Assembly (NCBI GenBank): GCA_963931055.1
Contig: OZ006987.1
Span: forward strand, 2,232,001 to 2,296,000
Origin: Coprenecus sp949297365
GTDB lineage: Bacteria > Bacteroidota > Bacteroidia > Bacteroidales > UBA932
Direction: 5' to 3'
DNA length: 64,000 nucleotides
Shown: positions 24,839-33,884 of the stretch, piece by piece
Layout of the letters: the number at the start of each line of letters is the position of its first letter
Position numbering within the stretch: position 1 is the first letter of the stretch
The notes under the pieces: model-generated
Database searches by the model: none
The model's input: the letters and a program-made list of their open reading frames with translations, nothing else
Told to the model about the DNA's origin: nothing
Program-made: the position numbers and the translations under genes

Positions 24839-26878
24839 ATGCGTGTTCAGAAAAATATATTTACAATGGCCTTTGTCAGGAATGCGGTGCTGTCGCTGCT
24901 CCTGCTTCTGTCTTCATGGACGCTCAGGGCGCAGTATGACACGGACCATTTTTTCTTCAGAGGGCAGCTGGCTCTCAATGAAGGCCGGTATCTGGATGCT
25001 CTGAACAGCTTCAGCATTATCATAAGGATAGACGATTCCCTCTACGAGGCTTATTTCTTCAGGGGTATAGCGAAATACAATCTAGGGGATTTCGGAGGTG
25101 CTGAATCAGATTTTGACAAGGCCATTGAACTCAATCCTGTCTATACCCTGGCATACCATTACAGGGCGATAACGCTCAGCCGGATGGGGAAATATGACCG
25201 GGCTTTGGAAGATCTGAGACGCGCGATAGATCTGAGACCAAGCTATTATGGACTGTATTTCAGCCGTGGAGTGACTTACTTTCTCTCGCAGCAGTTTGAA
25301 AAGGCCGTGGAGGATTTTGACCGATTCATCATGCGTGAGCCGAAGGATCCGGACGCTTATCTCAACCGTGGAGCCTCTTATCTGTTTCTGGGAGATACCG
25401 TCAGAGCCCTCAAGGACTATGACCGTGCGATTACACTGGACAGTTTTGACCCGGAGGGTTATATCCGCCGCTCCAGGATATATTATTCCCGGCACAGGAT
25501 GGAAGATGCCCTGTCCGACCTGAACCGCGCGATAGACCTGGATACGGCCAATACTTTCGCTTATTTCAACCGTGCCCTTATCCGTTACGAGATGAAGGAC
25601 GTGCAGGGGACGCTGGCAGATCTGGACAAGGTGCTGTCCCGGGAACCTGACAATTCCCTGACACTGTACAACCGGGCATTGATTCTGTCTCGGCTCGGGG
25701 ATTATGACAATGCCCTGAGTGACTATGACAGAGTGCTGAATATCAATCCGGAGAATGTTCTGGCGTACTACAACCGTTCAATACTCTTTACTGAGATGGG
25801 ACGCTATAAGGATGCGGTGGAGGATTTGACCAAGGCGATAGAACTTTATCCGGATTTCGCCAACGCCTACATGAACCGCTCCTATGTCAAGAATCAGATG
25901 GGCCAGTATGCCTCGGCCGAGGAGGACTATCGGACGGCGCAGAGCAAGATAGCGATGTATCGGAGTCTGACATCGGACAGTGCAGGCCGGGCGGCTTTTG
26001 CGGATACGTCCCGTAAGTATGACCGGCTGATAGCGTTGGATTCGGATTTTGCCAGAAGTGACTTCAATGACGACCAGCTGCTTCAGAACCGCAACGTGAG
26101 CATAGACCTGAAGCCGATGTACCGTTTTGTCGTAGCGTCTGACAAGCGTGTGGATGAGGACGGAATGCCTATTACGCTGACGAACCGCTATCAGGACGAA
26201 AAGGTGGTGCAGTTCCTTGCTGAAGTGCCTCTGGATGTGGAGATATCCTGTCGTCCTGCAGCTGCTGCCGCCGTGGACAACTCCCGTCTGCTGGAGGCTG
26301 TGGACAGAGTGGCCGGAAATACAGGAGATGACCGTGTGCTTTTTGCCAAAGCCTTGATAGAGAGTGATAACAAGCAGTTTAACTCGGCTATGTCCTGCTA
26401 CGATGAGGCGATAGACAAGCACCCTTCGGAAGTTTTCTATTATATCAATCGTGGGGCACTCCGTGCGGAGATGATAGATTTTATCTCCTCGATAGAGAGC
26501 AATGTGCAGGTGCTCACCATAGACAATGCCGGTACGGCCAAGGCCAGGGTCCGGGACGGGTCGTCTTCGGCCGGTTACGATTATTCCGAGGCGATATCCG
26601 ATATGCGCAAGGCGTCCATGCTGTACCCGGACTTCCCCTATACCTACTACAATCTGGGCAACCTGTACTGCCTTTCCAGCGATATGCCCGAGGCCATTAC
26701 GCAGTACACTAAGGCTATAGACCTGTATCCGGGCCTTGCCGAGGCCTATTACAACCGAGGTCTGGTGCTTATCTATGTCAAGGACCGGGAGAAGGGCTGT
26801 CTGGATATGAGCAAGGCCGGTGAACTCGGTATTGAGGATGCCTACAGTGTCATCAAGAAATACTGCGATACCGAGTGA
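24839..26878 (+). CDS. Exported TPR-repeat protein
   Basis: A 679-residue protein with an N-terminal signal/anchor (a second possible start, MAFVRNAV, lies at 24866) followed by about ten tandem tetratricopeptide repeats to about residue 375 (units like AYFFRGIAKYNLGDFGGAESDFDKAIELNP). A non-repeat middle region then covers a former repeat boundary at DRLIALDSDFARSDFND, and three more repeats close the protein (YYNLGNLYCLSSDMPEAITQYTKAIDLYP). TPRs bind protein partners. A -7-like box (TATATTCG, 24825-24832) lies just upstream. It sits between the DUF6268-like protein and the MBL lipoprotein, and the partner is not known. Confidence 0.85.
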   Translation: MRVQKNIFTMAFVRNAVLSLLLLLSSWTLRAQYDTDHFFFRGQLALNEGRYLDALNSFSIIIRIDDSLYEAYFFRGIAKYNLGDFGGAESDFDKAIELNPVYTLAYHYRAITLSRMGKYDRALEDLRRAIDLRPSYYGLYFSRGVTYFLSQQFEKAVEDFDRFIMREPKDPDAYLNRGASYLFLGDTVRALKDYDRAITLDSFDPEGYIRRSRIYYSRHRMEDALSDLNRAIDLDTANTFAYFNRALIRYEMKDVQGTLADLDKVLSREPDNSLTLYNRALILSRLGDYDNALSDYDRVLNINPENVLAYYNRSILFTEMGRYKDAVEDLTKAIELYPDFANAYMNRSYVKNQMGQYASAEEDYRTAQSKIAMYRSLTSDSAGRAAFADTSRKYDRLIALDSDFARSDFNDDQLLQNRNVSIDLKPMYRFVVASDKRVDEDGMPITLTNRYQDEKVVQFLAEVPLDVEISCRPAAAAAVDNSRLLEAVDRVAGNTGDDRVLFAKALIESDNKQFNSAMSCYDEAIDKHPSEVFYYINRGALRAEMIDFISSIESNVQVLTIDNAGTAKARVRDGSSSAGYDYSEAISDMRKASMLYPDFPYTYYNLGNLYCLSSDMPEAITQYTKAIDLYPGLAEAYYNRGLVLIYVKDREKGCLDMSKAGELGIEDAYSVIKKYCDTE

Positions 26879-26902
26879 CAGAAATGATTAACTTCAATAG
26901 AT

Positions 26903-28456
26903 ATGAGACATGTAATGATGGCGGTCGCTGCCTGTGCGGTGGCTTTGCTGACGGGCGGATGCTCGGACAGATCTGAAACTGAAATCATCTGGCTGTGCGA
27001 CAAGGCTGCAGGGCAGTCGCTGGCTCTTTTCCCTGATGCGGACAGTGCTCTGGTAGCCGGTCTCGGATTGGTGGACGAGGTGCCTTCTTCCATGAGCGCC
27101 TTTCTGGTGCATAAGGACGGTAAGTGGTTGCTGTTCGACACCGGTCTCGGACTTCCCGACGGCGGTATCCGTAGAGGTCTGGACTCGCTGGGGCTCTCGC
27201 CTGCGGACATCGACTATCTGTTTATCACACATTTTCATGGAGACCATATCGGAGGTATGCTGGATGCGTCCGGTGCGCCGGTCTATACCGGGGCCCAGGT
27301 CTATGCTTCACAGGCAGAGTATGATGCCTGGATGGCTATGCCTGCGGAGGCCAATGCTCAGGCAGTGCGCACTATGGAGGCTTACCGGGACCGACTGCAT
27401 CTGTTCGCATTCGGAGACATGCTGCCATGTGGGGTTGAGGCTATAGATGCTGTCGGCCATACTCCCGGGCACACTGCATTTCAAGTTGAGAATATTCTTA
27501 TCTGGGGTGATGTAATCCATGGCCTGTCCCTGCAGATCGATCACCCGGAGATATGCGCTACCTACGACATGGATCCTCAGACTTCCATTGCTACCCGCAA
27601 GCGTATGATTCAATACGCCCGTGACAATGGCCTCCTCGTCGCCGGTATGCACCTTCCCTCCGGTTTCCTCGACTTCCGCACGGACATAAAAAATTTTATT
27701 GAGGTTTTCTGGCAATCAATTACTACAGAAGACACCATATTGTTTAATTTTATTTCATTTCTGGCATCATTCGTGACAATCGGTGGTGTCTTGTCTTTGG
27801 GGTATTATTTTCTACGGAAAAAAGTGTCAAAAGAGTGTCAGAAGAAAATATTGCTGGATTTAATAAGGCATATTTTTGTCAACTGCTCCATTGTTGAGAT
27901 AGTGCGGATTAAGATACAAAGGGCAGGAGTTTTCATGCGTCCGGTAGATGGAGTTTTCCAACGTTTTACTTTTTTGGATAATGATATGGATTTAGGACGT
28001 TTTTCTGTAACATCCAGAAATTTTGAAAAGATACATTCCGCATGTCTATCCATGCGGAATTACAATATATCTGCAGATGTTGCGGAGAAGTACCTGACAA
28101 TGTCCGGTATTCCTCTGAAGATGAGAATTAGAAATCTTGATGAGGTTTTTGATATAGGAGTTAAGGTTACGAAGAAGCTTATTGAATTGGGAAAGGGAAT
28201 GGGATTCAATATTGATGTGAAGATGATAAGTTTTATGTTTCAGAGTGATTTTGAAAGTAAAATCAGCGGTATATACGATAAAGATATATTTTATGGAGAA
28301 ATCCTTCCTAGAAATAATTTTAAAAATCATTCCTATTATGATGAAGCAGGACTAACGGATCTTATGAACCGCAATATAATTGCACGTGCATCAACTGTGG
28401 GGTTTGTTCCGATGTCCAATAATAAAACAAGTAAGGTTCTGACTCAGCCGGATTAA
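26903..28456 (+). CDS. Metallo-beta-lactamase-fold lipoprotein fused to an AT-rich membrane-spanning tail
   Basis: 517 residues. Residues 1-20 form a lipoprotein signal (LLTGGC). Residues 21-260 are an MBL hydrolase with THFHGDH (109-115), GHTPGH (185-190), the bridging D in WGDVIH and the final H in GMHLP. From about residue 262 (nt 27686) composition turns AT-rich. One transmembrane segment follows (about 279-304), then a 210-residue domain I do not recognise, ending TSKVLTQPD. A family member would normally end soon after GMHLP, so the tail looks like a gene fused by insertion. The first part may be a lactonase or related hydrolase. Confidence 0.75.
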   Translation: MRHVMMAVAACAVALLTGGCSDRSETEIIWLCDKAAGQSLALFPDADSALVAGLGLVDEVPSSMSAFLVHKDGKWLLFDTGLGLPDGGIRRGLDSLGLSPADIDYLFITHFHGDHIGGMLDASGAPVYTGAQVYASQAEYDAWMAMPAEANAQAVRTMEAYRDRLHLFAFGDMLPCGVEAIDAVGHTPGHTAFQVENILIWGDVIHGLSLQIDHPEICATYDMDPQTSIATRKRMIQYARDNGLLVAGMHLPSGFLDFRTDIKNFIEVFWQSITTEDTILFNFISFLASFVTIGGVLSLGYYFLRKKVSKECQKKILLDLIRHIFVNCSIVEIVRIKIQRAGVFMRPVDGVFQRFTFLDNDMDLGRFSVTSRNFEKIHSACLSMRNYNISADVAEKYLTMSGIPLKMRIRNLDEVFDIGVKVTKKLIELGKGMGFNIDVKMISFMFQSDFESKISGIYDKDIFYGEILPRNNFKNHSYYDEAGLTDLMNRNIIARASTVGFVPMSNNKTSKVLTQPD

Positions 28457-28643
28457 CTGCCTTCTTGAATCATCCTCAGATTTTCTGCATTAGACTTACT
28501 GCTGCAGTGTTGTGAATTGCTTTCAAACTTTGTATCTTTGACGGACTGCAAACAGTTGTCGCCTTGGCATATAATTTTTAATGATTATCCGCAAAGATTC
28601 CCCCTGGCAGCCCTCATACAGCTGAAGTCGGACTGGGCAGGAG

Positions 28644-28678
28644 ATGCCGGCGCGCGGCTCTACCCCGTCCGCCGGCAT
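28644..28678. repeat. GC-rich hairpin
   Basis: ATGCCGGCG (28644-28652) and CGCCGGCAT (28670-28678) form a 9-bp stem with a 17-nt loop. It follows the isolated promoter-like box at 28533, so it may end a short transcript. Confidence 0.5.
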
Positions 28679-28685
28679 GCAACTC

Positions 28686-28890
28686 GCCGCTATACATTCT
28701 CGTCAACTTGCCACTATACATTTTCGTTGTATTGCATTTTATTGATTATCAAGATGTTCTGCTTTTGCAAGAATGTTAGATGCTCTGATTTTCCTCAAAA
28801 TACGGCATTTTGGGGTGCTCCTTACATTTTGTGATTTTGCCAACATCGGGATTTACAGGCATTTCTGACCTAACGAAAATGTATAGTGGC
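28686..28890. repeat. Inverted/direct repeats resembling IS terminal ends
   Basis: GCCACTATACATTTTCGTT (28710-28728) has a perfect 19-bp inverted copy at 28872-28890. A degenerate direct copy, GCCGCTATACATTCTCGT, lies at 28686-28703. The 143 bp between the inverted copies do not encode a protein. This fits a decayed insertion sequence or a small non-autonomous element. Confidence 0.65.
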
Positions 28891-29204
28891 ATTCGGCACT
28901 GTGTCGTGGTACGTCGCGGGACTTTTACTCCGCACCGTGAGTGCCCGGCTTTGAGGATTGTGTCTGGCAGGCAGGTGCAGTTATTGCCGGACATACGCAG
29001 AGAAGGTTATGCTGCCGTCTCCGATTTCAAAGGGTGACCCTCCTCTGCCAGGCCCCAGGCTCAAGGCAGAGGAAAAGCCGCCGGGTAGGGACTCCAGAAC
29101 TTTCCCAACGGTTTTCCTCCAAGTCCATGGCCATATCCGAGACACCTATCCTGCACAGGATGATGACAAATCGCTAGTGTTCAGGTATATATGCAAATAG
29201 GCCC

Positions 29205-29314
29205 GAGGATAGGGGTGGCGGATTTCGGACATTTTGACGGTTTTCGGCTACCCCTATCCTCCGCGCTGTTTTGCATTTGCCTAGTTATCAGGCACTTCTC
29301 AAAAACAGCGGAGG
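29205..29314. repeat. Nested inverted repeats
   Basis: GAGGATAGGGGT (29205-29216) and ACCCCTATCCTC (29250-29261) are perfect inverted copies. A second, imperfect pair (near 29258-29272 and 29302-29314, CCTCCGC..TGTTTT) overlaps it. Function unknown; probably mobile-element debris or a structured RNA. Confidence 0.55.
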
Positions 29315-29561
29315 ACAGGTCCTCGGCAGACACTGGAGTGCCTACACGCCACCCCGTCACCTGCGGCATCTTGCATCGGTGCATTTACGGAATGTGCGGG
29401 CATACATTCTCTTTGACTGTCCTAGGGGTATCTTTGCGGATGGTCATTATACTTTTTTGATTATCTTTCAGGCAGTCCTGTTTGTTTATGATGCTTGTTC
29501 TTGGATGATATTGTGTCCAGGAAGAATTATTCATTCGTTTCTGAGAATTTAAAACAGTTGC

Positions 29562-29569
29562 TATATTTG
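29562..29569 (+). promoter_or_regulatory. -7 box of the candidate 6S RNA
   Basis: TATATTTG followed by C fits TAnnTTTG. The -33 region is weak (around GTTTCTG, 29537-29543). No start codon with a credible protein follows closely. Confidence 0.5.
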
Positions 29570-29573
29570 CGGT

Positions 29574-29747
29574 GCTATTCTGCGGAGTAGTGACATATTT
29601 AGATGAAAGTGTTTCAGCTTTTGTCCTTGACGTGGAATCTGGAAAATTCGACAATAACAGGGATAAGCAACACACTCGTCACCTTGTATCGATAAAGGTG
29701 GTGCACTTCCGTGTAACTCCATATTCGTACGGGTGTGGAGTTTTGTT
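29574..29747 (+). ncRNA. ssrS: Candidate 6S RNA (structured RNA of about 174 nt)
   Basis: Between the -7 box and a terminator-like hairpin (aactcca...gtggagtt plus T-rich tail, 29714-29747) the sequence folds on paper into a long rod. Pairings are: GTGAC (about 29587) with GTCAC (about 29680), AGTGT..GCTT..GTCC with GGGA..AAGC..ACACT, and TTG.CG..GAAT with ATTC.CG.CAA around a ctggaaa loop. On the 3' side a small hairpin CACCTT/AAGGTG follows, before a closing CGGA/TTCCG helix. A rod with an open region and a small 3'-strand hairpin is the 6S RNA layout, and the length agrees. The coding potential is poor. Identification is by hand folding only. Confidence 0.4.
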
Positions 29748-29855
29748 TATTTGTTATTGGGCATTCCAGAGCCTCACGTCAGATAAACTGAATGACCCCA
29801 CACTTTCTTTTTGTGTAAAATCTCTTTGGAGTCAGGAGACAAATGTTATTAAACG

Positions 29856-30608
29856 ATGAAAAAGTTTATCTGTTTGCTGTCAGCAGTATTGTTTGCGGCG
29901 TTGTCACTGCAGGCCCAGGACCTCATTACAAAGAAGAACGGTGAGGACATCAAGGCCAAAATTCTGGAAGTAGGTCAGACCGAGGTCAAATACAAGCGAT
30001 TTGACAATCCTGACGGACCTGTGTTTACAATATCCATATCGGATATACTGATAATAAGATACGAGAACGGAACAAATGATGTGTTTAATACGACTTCATC
30101 TGTTACAAATTATGGAGGCTATGGAACCAGGGAGGTACCGGCCGGAGTTGTCCCGGGTATGAAATATAAAGATTACAAGCGTTACTATAAGGCTTCTGAC
30201 TATGTACGTCAGCCTGGTGACAGATGGTATCCGGCGGTGGGTGGACTGTGTTCTTGGGTCATTCCAGGACTGGGACAGATGCTTTGCGGTGAGGTCGGTC
30301 GCGGTATCGGCTTTCTGGGAGGTGCGATAGGAGCTTCAGTCTTGATGGGAGTTGGTTCCGGATTGGCATATGATGCACCGGGTTTAGGAGTTACTTTAAC
30401 ATTGGCTGGAGCCGCAGCCTTGCTGGCAATAGATATCTCAGCGATTGTCGATGGGGTCAATGTTGCGAAGATTAAGAATATGTATGAGCAGGATATGCGT
30501 GCGAATACGGCGTATAATGTGACGATGTCTCCGTACGTGTCCACATTGGCATTGGCTTCAGGAAGTTATCAGCCAGTGGCCGGTATGTCGCTCAGAGTGT
30601 CATTCTAA
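29856..30608 (+). CDS. Exported protein with C-terminal hydrophobic domain
   Basis: A 250-residue protein with a signal peptide (cleavage near SLQAQ). Residues 21-70 form a small beta domain with DLITKKNGEDIKAKILEVGQTEVKYKRFDNPDGPVF, seen in many Bacteroidota secreted proteins. A linker rich in Tyr and Lys follows, then a hydrophobic hairpin (WVIPGLGQMLCGEVGRGIGFLGG, TM2-like GxGQ motif) and a final stretch ending VSF. It probably faces the periplasm or outer membrane. Function is unknown. It is followed by a strong terminator. Confidence 0.8.
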   Translation: MKKFICLLSAVLFAALSLQAQDLITKKNGEDIKAKILEVGQTEVKYKRFDNPDGPVFTISISDILIIRYENGTNDVFNTTSSVTNYGGYGTREVPAGVVPGMKYKDYKRYYKASDYVRQPGDRWYPAVGGLCSWVIPGLGQMLCGEVGRGIGFLGGAIGASVLMGVGSGLAYDAPGLGVTLTLAGAAALLAIDISAIVDGVNVAKIKNMYEQDMRANTAYNVTMSPYVSTLALASGSYQPVAGMSLRVSF

Positions 30609-31032
30609 ATAGAAAACAATATTATCCGCAAGTGTCTTCTGTCGTTTTTTGAAATGACGGTGCGATGCGGATTGTGATGCGGTTGAATATCAACTGATTA
30701 CATTTATACGCTGCACATTTGACCTAGTCTGAAACAGGCCAAGTGTGCAGCGTCTTTTGTAACTAACTGTAAATCAAGTACTACTTTTCAGGACTGCACT
30801 ATCGCTTCTGTTTTGTGACGGAAAGTGCCCAGGAAAACAGGTGCGGTATGGTCATTTCCTGGGTGAGGAGTGTTTGCCTCATCGGGTCGAAGGCCTGTTT
30901 GGAGCGGAGCGACTTGGCCCTTTCCTGGGAGAGGGTTGGGTGAGGAGTACTTTTCTTCTTCGGTCCAGTGCTGTAGGTATTAAGGGCAGATTGTCTTAAT
31001 CGAGCAGTATCTTGAATCGATATGCTGCGGGT
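30609..31032. other. Intergenic region with terminator
   Basis: About 420 bp without a gene. It contains the terminator at 30709-30757 and a pair of similar short segments (tttcctgggtgaggag near 30856 and gggttgggtgaggagtac near 30934) of unknown meaning. I see no promoter or RNA gene that I would defend. Confidence 0.6.
30709..30757 (+). terminator. Terminator after the exported protein
   Basis: CGCTGCACA (30709-30717) pairs with TGTGCAGCG (30744-30752), with partial pairing inside, and is followed by TCTTTTG. Confidence 0.75.
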
Positions 31033-33879
31033 TCAGGACCGAAGAAGGTAGCCGCCCTGGTCGCCGCCTTCGGGACCGAGCTCGATGATGTGGTCGGCTG
31101 CGGCGATGATGTAGGGGTTGTGCTCCACGACGATAATCGTGTGGCCGCGGTCTATGAGGGCGCGGAATGAGGCCAGCAGTTTCTCTATGTCGTCAAAGTG
31201 CAGGCCGGTGGTCGGCTCGTCGAAGATGAACAGTACCGGCTTGTCGGATGCTGTGCCCTTGCCGGAGTCCTTGCCCAGGCCGAGGAAGTAGGCGAGCTTG
31301 ACGCGCTGGCTCTCGCCGCCGCTGAGGGTGCTGCTGCTCTGACCGAGAGCGACGTAGCCCAGTCCTACATCGTGCAGAGGCTGGAGACGGGCCGCGATAC
31401 GGGCGGCGGCCGGCTCGCCGGCAGCGGTGAAAAAGTCGATGGCCTCGTCCACACTCATGTCAAGCACATCGCTGATATTTTTCCCACGGTACTTGACTTC
31501 GAGCACATCCTGGATGAAGCGCTTGCCGCCGCAGGACTCGCAGGTCATGACGATGTCGGCCATGAACTGCATGGGTATCTTGACTGTACCCTCGCCGAGA
31601 CATTCGGGGCAGCGGCCTCCGTCGATGTTGAAGGAGAAATGCGAGTGCCCGAAGCCGTTGACTTTGGCCAGCGGCTGCTCGGAGAAGAGCTTGCGGATGT
31701 CGTCGTAGGCCTTGATGTAGGTCACCGGGTTGGAGCGGGAGCTGCGGCCTATCGGGTTCTGGTCCACGAACTCGACCGAGGATATGCGGTCCAGGTCACC
31801 GCGCAGCTCCCGGAACGAGCCGGGCCTGGCTCCGACCTGGTTGATCATCCGGTTGAGGGCGGGGTAGAGGATGTCGCCCACGAGGGTGGATTTGCCCGAG
31901 CCGCTGACTCCGATGACAGCGGTCATGACATTGAGAGGAAAGCGCACGTCGATGTTCTTGAGGTTGTTCTCGCATGCATCGCAGACCTCTATGTACTGCT
32001 TCCAGGGGCGTTTGACAGGGTCAATGGAAATCTTCTTCCGGCCCAGCAGATACTCTAAGGTCAATGACCGGGGCCATGCTGCCAGCAGGGCAGATGCGTC
32101 AGCCTCGGAGATGTCCGAAGCCGGGGGAGGGCCGCAGTAGACTACCTCGCCTCCGTGTTTTCCGGCCCTCGGTCCTATGTCTATCAGCCAGTCCGCACTG
32201 CGGATAATCTCCTCGTCGTGCTCCACGACTATAACCGTGTTGCCGAGGTCGCGAAGGCTCTTGATTACTTCGATTAACCGTCCGGTGTCCCGGCTGTGCA
32301 GTCCGATGGACGGTTCGTCGAGGATGTACATCGAGCCGGTCAGGCTGTTGCCGAGGGAGCAGACGATGCTGATGCGCTGGCTCTCACCGCCGCTGAGGGT
32401 GTTGGACGCACGGTTCAGGGTCAGATAGGACAGCCCCACGTGGTCGATGTAGTACAGGCGGTCCCGTATCTCTTTCAGAGCCCTGGCTGCGATCTTCTCC
32501 TCGTAGGCCGGAAGCTGAAGACTGTCGAAGAACGTTATCAGGTCCTTGATGCTCATGGTCATGAGCTCGTGTATATTGCGTCCGCCGATACGCACGTACA
32601 GGGCTTCCCTGCGCAGCCGGCTGCCTCCGCACTCCCGGCAGACGGTCTTGCCGGAGTAGCGGCTGATCATGTATTTGTTCTGTATCTTGTACCGCTTGGC
32701 TTCCAGCTCCTTGAAGAAGGGATAGATGCCGGTGATGTACTTGTTGCCGTTCCAAAGCTCGCTTTTCTGCTTGGCCGTGAGGTCTTTGTAGGGGGTATGC
32801 ACCGGGAAGCCGAATTTGTCCGCATTGGCCAGTACCTCCTCCTTGAAATATTTCATCACCTCGCCCTTCCAGCAGGCCACGGCGTCCTGATATACGGACA
32901 GGGCTTGATTGGGGATGACCAGCGATTCGTCGATGCCGATGATCTTGCCGAGGCCGCCGCAGACGGGGCAGGCTCCAACCGGGCTGTTGTAGTTGAACAT
33001 CCATTCCGTAGGCTCGGAAAACTGCATGCCGTCCGCCTCGAACAGGGAGGAGAACCTCAGCAGGGCATGTCCGTCCACAGCTGGGGAGAATGCGCAGGCG
33101 ATGTGCCCGTCTCCCTTGTCAAATGCCGTCCGCACCGAGTCCATGACCCGGTTCTCCGTCTCCTCGTCCGCAAATGTGCTGCTGTCGAAGGGGATACGGT
33201 CCACCATCAGGGCTACCTCCCGTCCTTCGGCGCGGCTTATGTCGGCCAGGAGCGAGTCGATCTTCTCCATCCGCCCGGCATTGTCCCCTGAGGGCAGAAT
33301 GTACAGGCGGGAGAATCCCTCTTCCTTGAGATTGAGCAGACGTTCGACCCGATATGCTTCCTCGCCCCAGCGGATGTCCGCCAGTATGAAGCAGATGCCG
33401 GGCGAATATTCCTCGTCGGAAGGGTTCCCTGCAGGAACGGAGGAAGCGAGCGAGTGCAGCCGTTCCATGACGGAAGCCACTGTGTCGCAGCGCACTTCCT
33501 CACCGGTGACCGGCGAATAGGTGTGGCCTATCTTGGCGAAGAGCACCCGCAGGTAGTCGTAGATCTCGGTGGTGCTGCCGACGGTGGAGCGGGGGTTGCG
33601 GGTATTGACCCTCTGCTCTATGGCGATGGCGGGCGGGATGCCGGAGATACTCTCGACCGGCGGTTTGGACATTCTCCCGAGGAACTGACGGGCAAATGAC
33701 GAGAGGCTTTCCGCGAAGCGGCGCTGCCCCTCGGCGAAAAGGGTGTCGAAGGCCAGAGAGGTCTTGCCTGAGCCGGACACACCCGTGATGACCGTGAACT
33801 TATTCCGGGGGATGTCCACGTCTATGCCCTTAAGGTTGTTGGCCGAGGCCTTTTTTATATGAATGTGCTCTTCTTCCAT
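31033..33879 (-). CDS. uvrA: UvrABC excinuclease subunit A
   Basis: A 948-residue protein of normal length with two ABC ATPase modules: Walker A GVSGSGKTSLAF near residue 33 and GVSGSGKSTLVG in the second half, with signatures LSGGESQRISI and LSGGESQRVKL. Zinc modules are visible: ACPVCGG..., VCRECGGSRL and RCPECLGEG...TCESCGGKR. UvrA finds DNA damage and loads UvrB. It is the last gene of the AlbA_2-uvrB-rel-uvrA unit; its ATG follows the rel stop by only 5 bp. Confidence 0.98.
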   Translation of the reverse strand: MEEEHIHIKKASANNLKGIDVDIPRNKFTVITGVSGSGKTSLAFDTLFAEGQRRFAESLSSFARQFLGRMSKPPVESISGIPPAIAIEQRVNTRNPRSTVGSTTEIYDYLRVLFAKIGHTYSPVTGEEVRCDTVASVMERLHSLASSVPAGNPSDEEYSPGICFILADIRWGEEAYRVERLLNLKEEGFSRLYILPSGDNAGRMEKIDSLLADISRAEGREVALMVDRIPFDSSTFADEETENRVMDSVRTAFDKGDGHIACAFSPAVDGHALLRFSSLFEADGMQFSEPTEWMFNYNSPVGACPVCGGLGKIIGIDESLVIPNQALSVYQDAVACWKGEVMKYFKEEVLANADKFGFPVHTPYKDLTAKQKSELWNGNKYITGIYPFFKELEAKRYKIQNKYMISRYSGKTVCRECGGSRLRREALYVRIGGRNIHELMTMSIKDLITFFDSLQLPAYEEKIAARALKEIRDRLYYIDHVGLSYLTLNRASNTLSGGESQRISIVCSLGNSLTGSMYILDEPSIGLHSRDTGRLIEVIKSLRDLGNTVIVVEHDEEIIRSADWLIDIGPRAGKHGGEVVYCGPPPASDISEADASALLAAWPRSLTLEYLLGRKKISIDPVKRPWKQYIEVCDACENNLKNIDVRFPLNVMTAVIGVSGSGKSTLVGDILYPALNRMINQVGARPGSFRELRGDLDRISSVEFVDQNPIGRSSRSNPVTYIKAYDDIRKLFSEQPLAKVNGFGHSHFSFNIDGGRCPECLGEGTVKIPMQFMADIVMTCESCGGKRFIQDVLEVKYRGKNISDVLDMSVDEAIDFFTAAGEPAAARIAARLQPLHDVGLGYVALGQSSSTLSGGESQRVKLAYFLGLGKDSGKGTASDKPVLFIFDEPTTGLHFDDIEKLLASFRALIDRGHTIIVVEHNPYIIAAADHIIELGPEGGDQGGYLLRS

Positions 33880-33884
33880 CTGTC

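Larger units (their letters stand above)
28457..29560. other. Non-coding, repeat-bearing intergenic region
   Basis: About 1.1 kb with no convincing gene. It holds a promoter-like TATCTTTG at 28533-28540 (TTG 20 bp upstream), a GC-rich hairpin at 28644-28678, 19-bp inverted repeats at 28710/28872, and nested inverted repeats at 29205-29314. Short frames here have poor composition. It reads as the relic of mobile DNA following the AT-rich tail of the MBL gene. Confidence 0.6.

Noticed and set aside
26903..27690. MBL lipoprotein as a true beta-lactamase or the missing ComEC hydrolase
   Set aside because: The motif spacing and short family length fit lactonase/glyoxalase-like MBL proteins rather than either of these.
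28517..29200. Short frames in the 28.5-29.2 kb non-coding region
   Set aside because: They overlap one another, have unusual composition, contain the inverted repeats and show no recognisable domain.
31198..33291. Long plus-strand open frames opposite uvrA
   Set aside because: They are antisense to uvrA with no start signals or recognisable domains.
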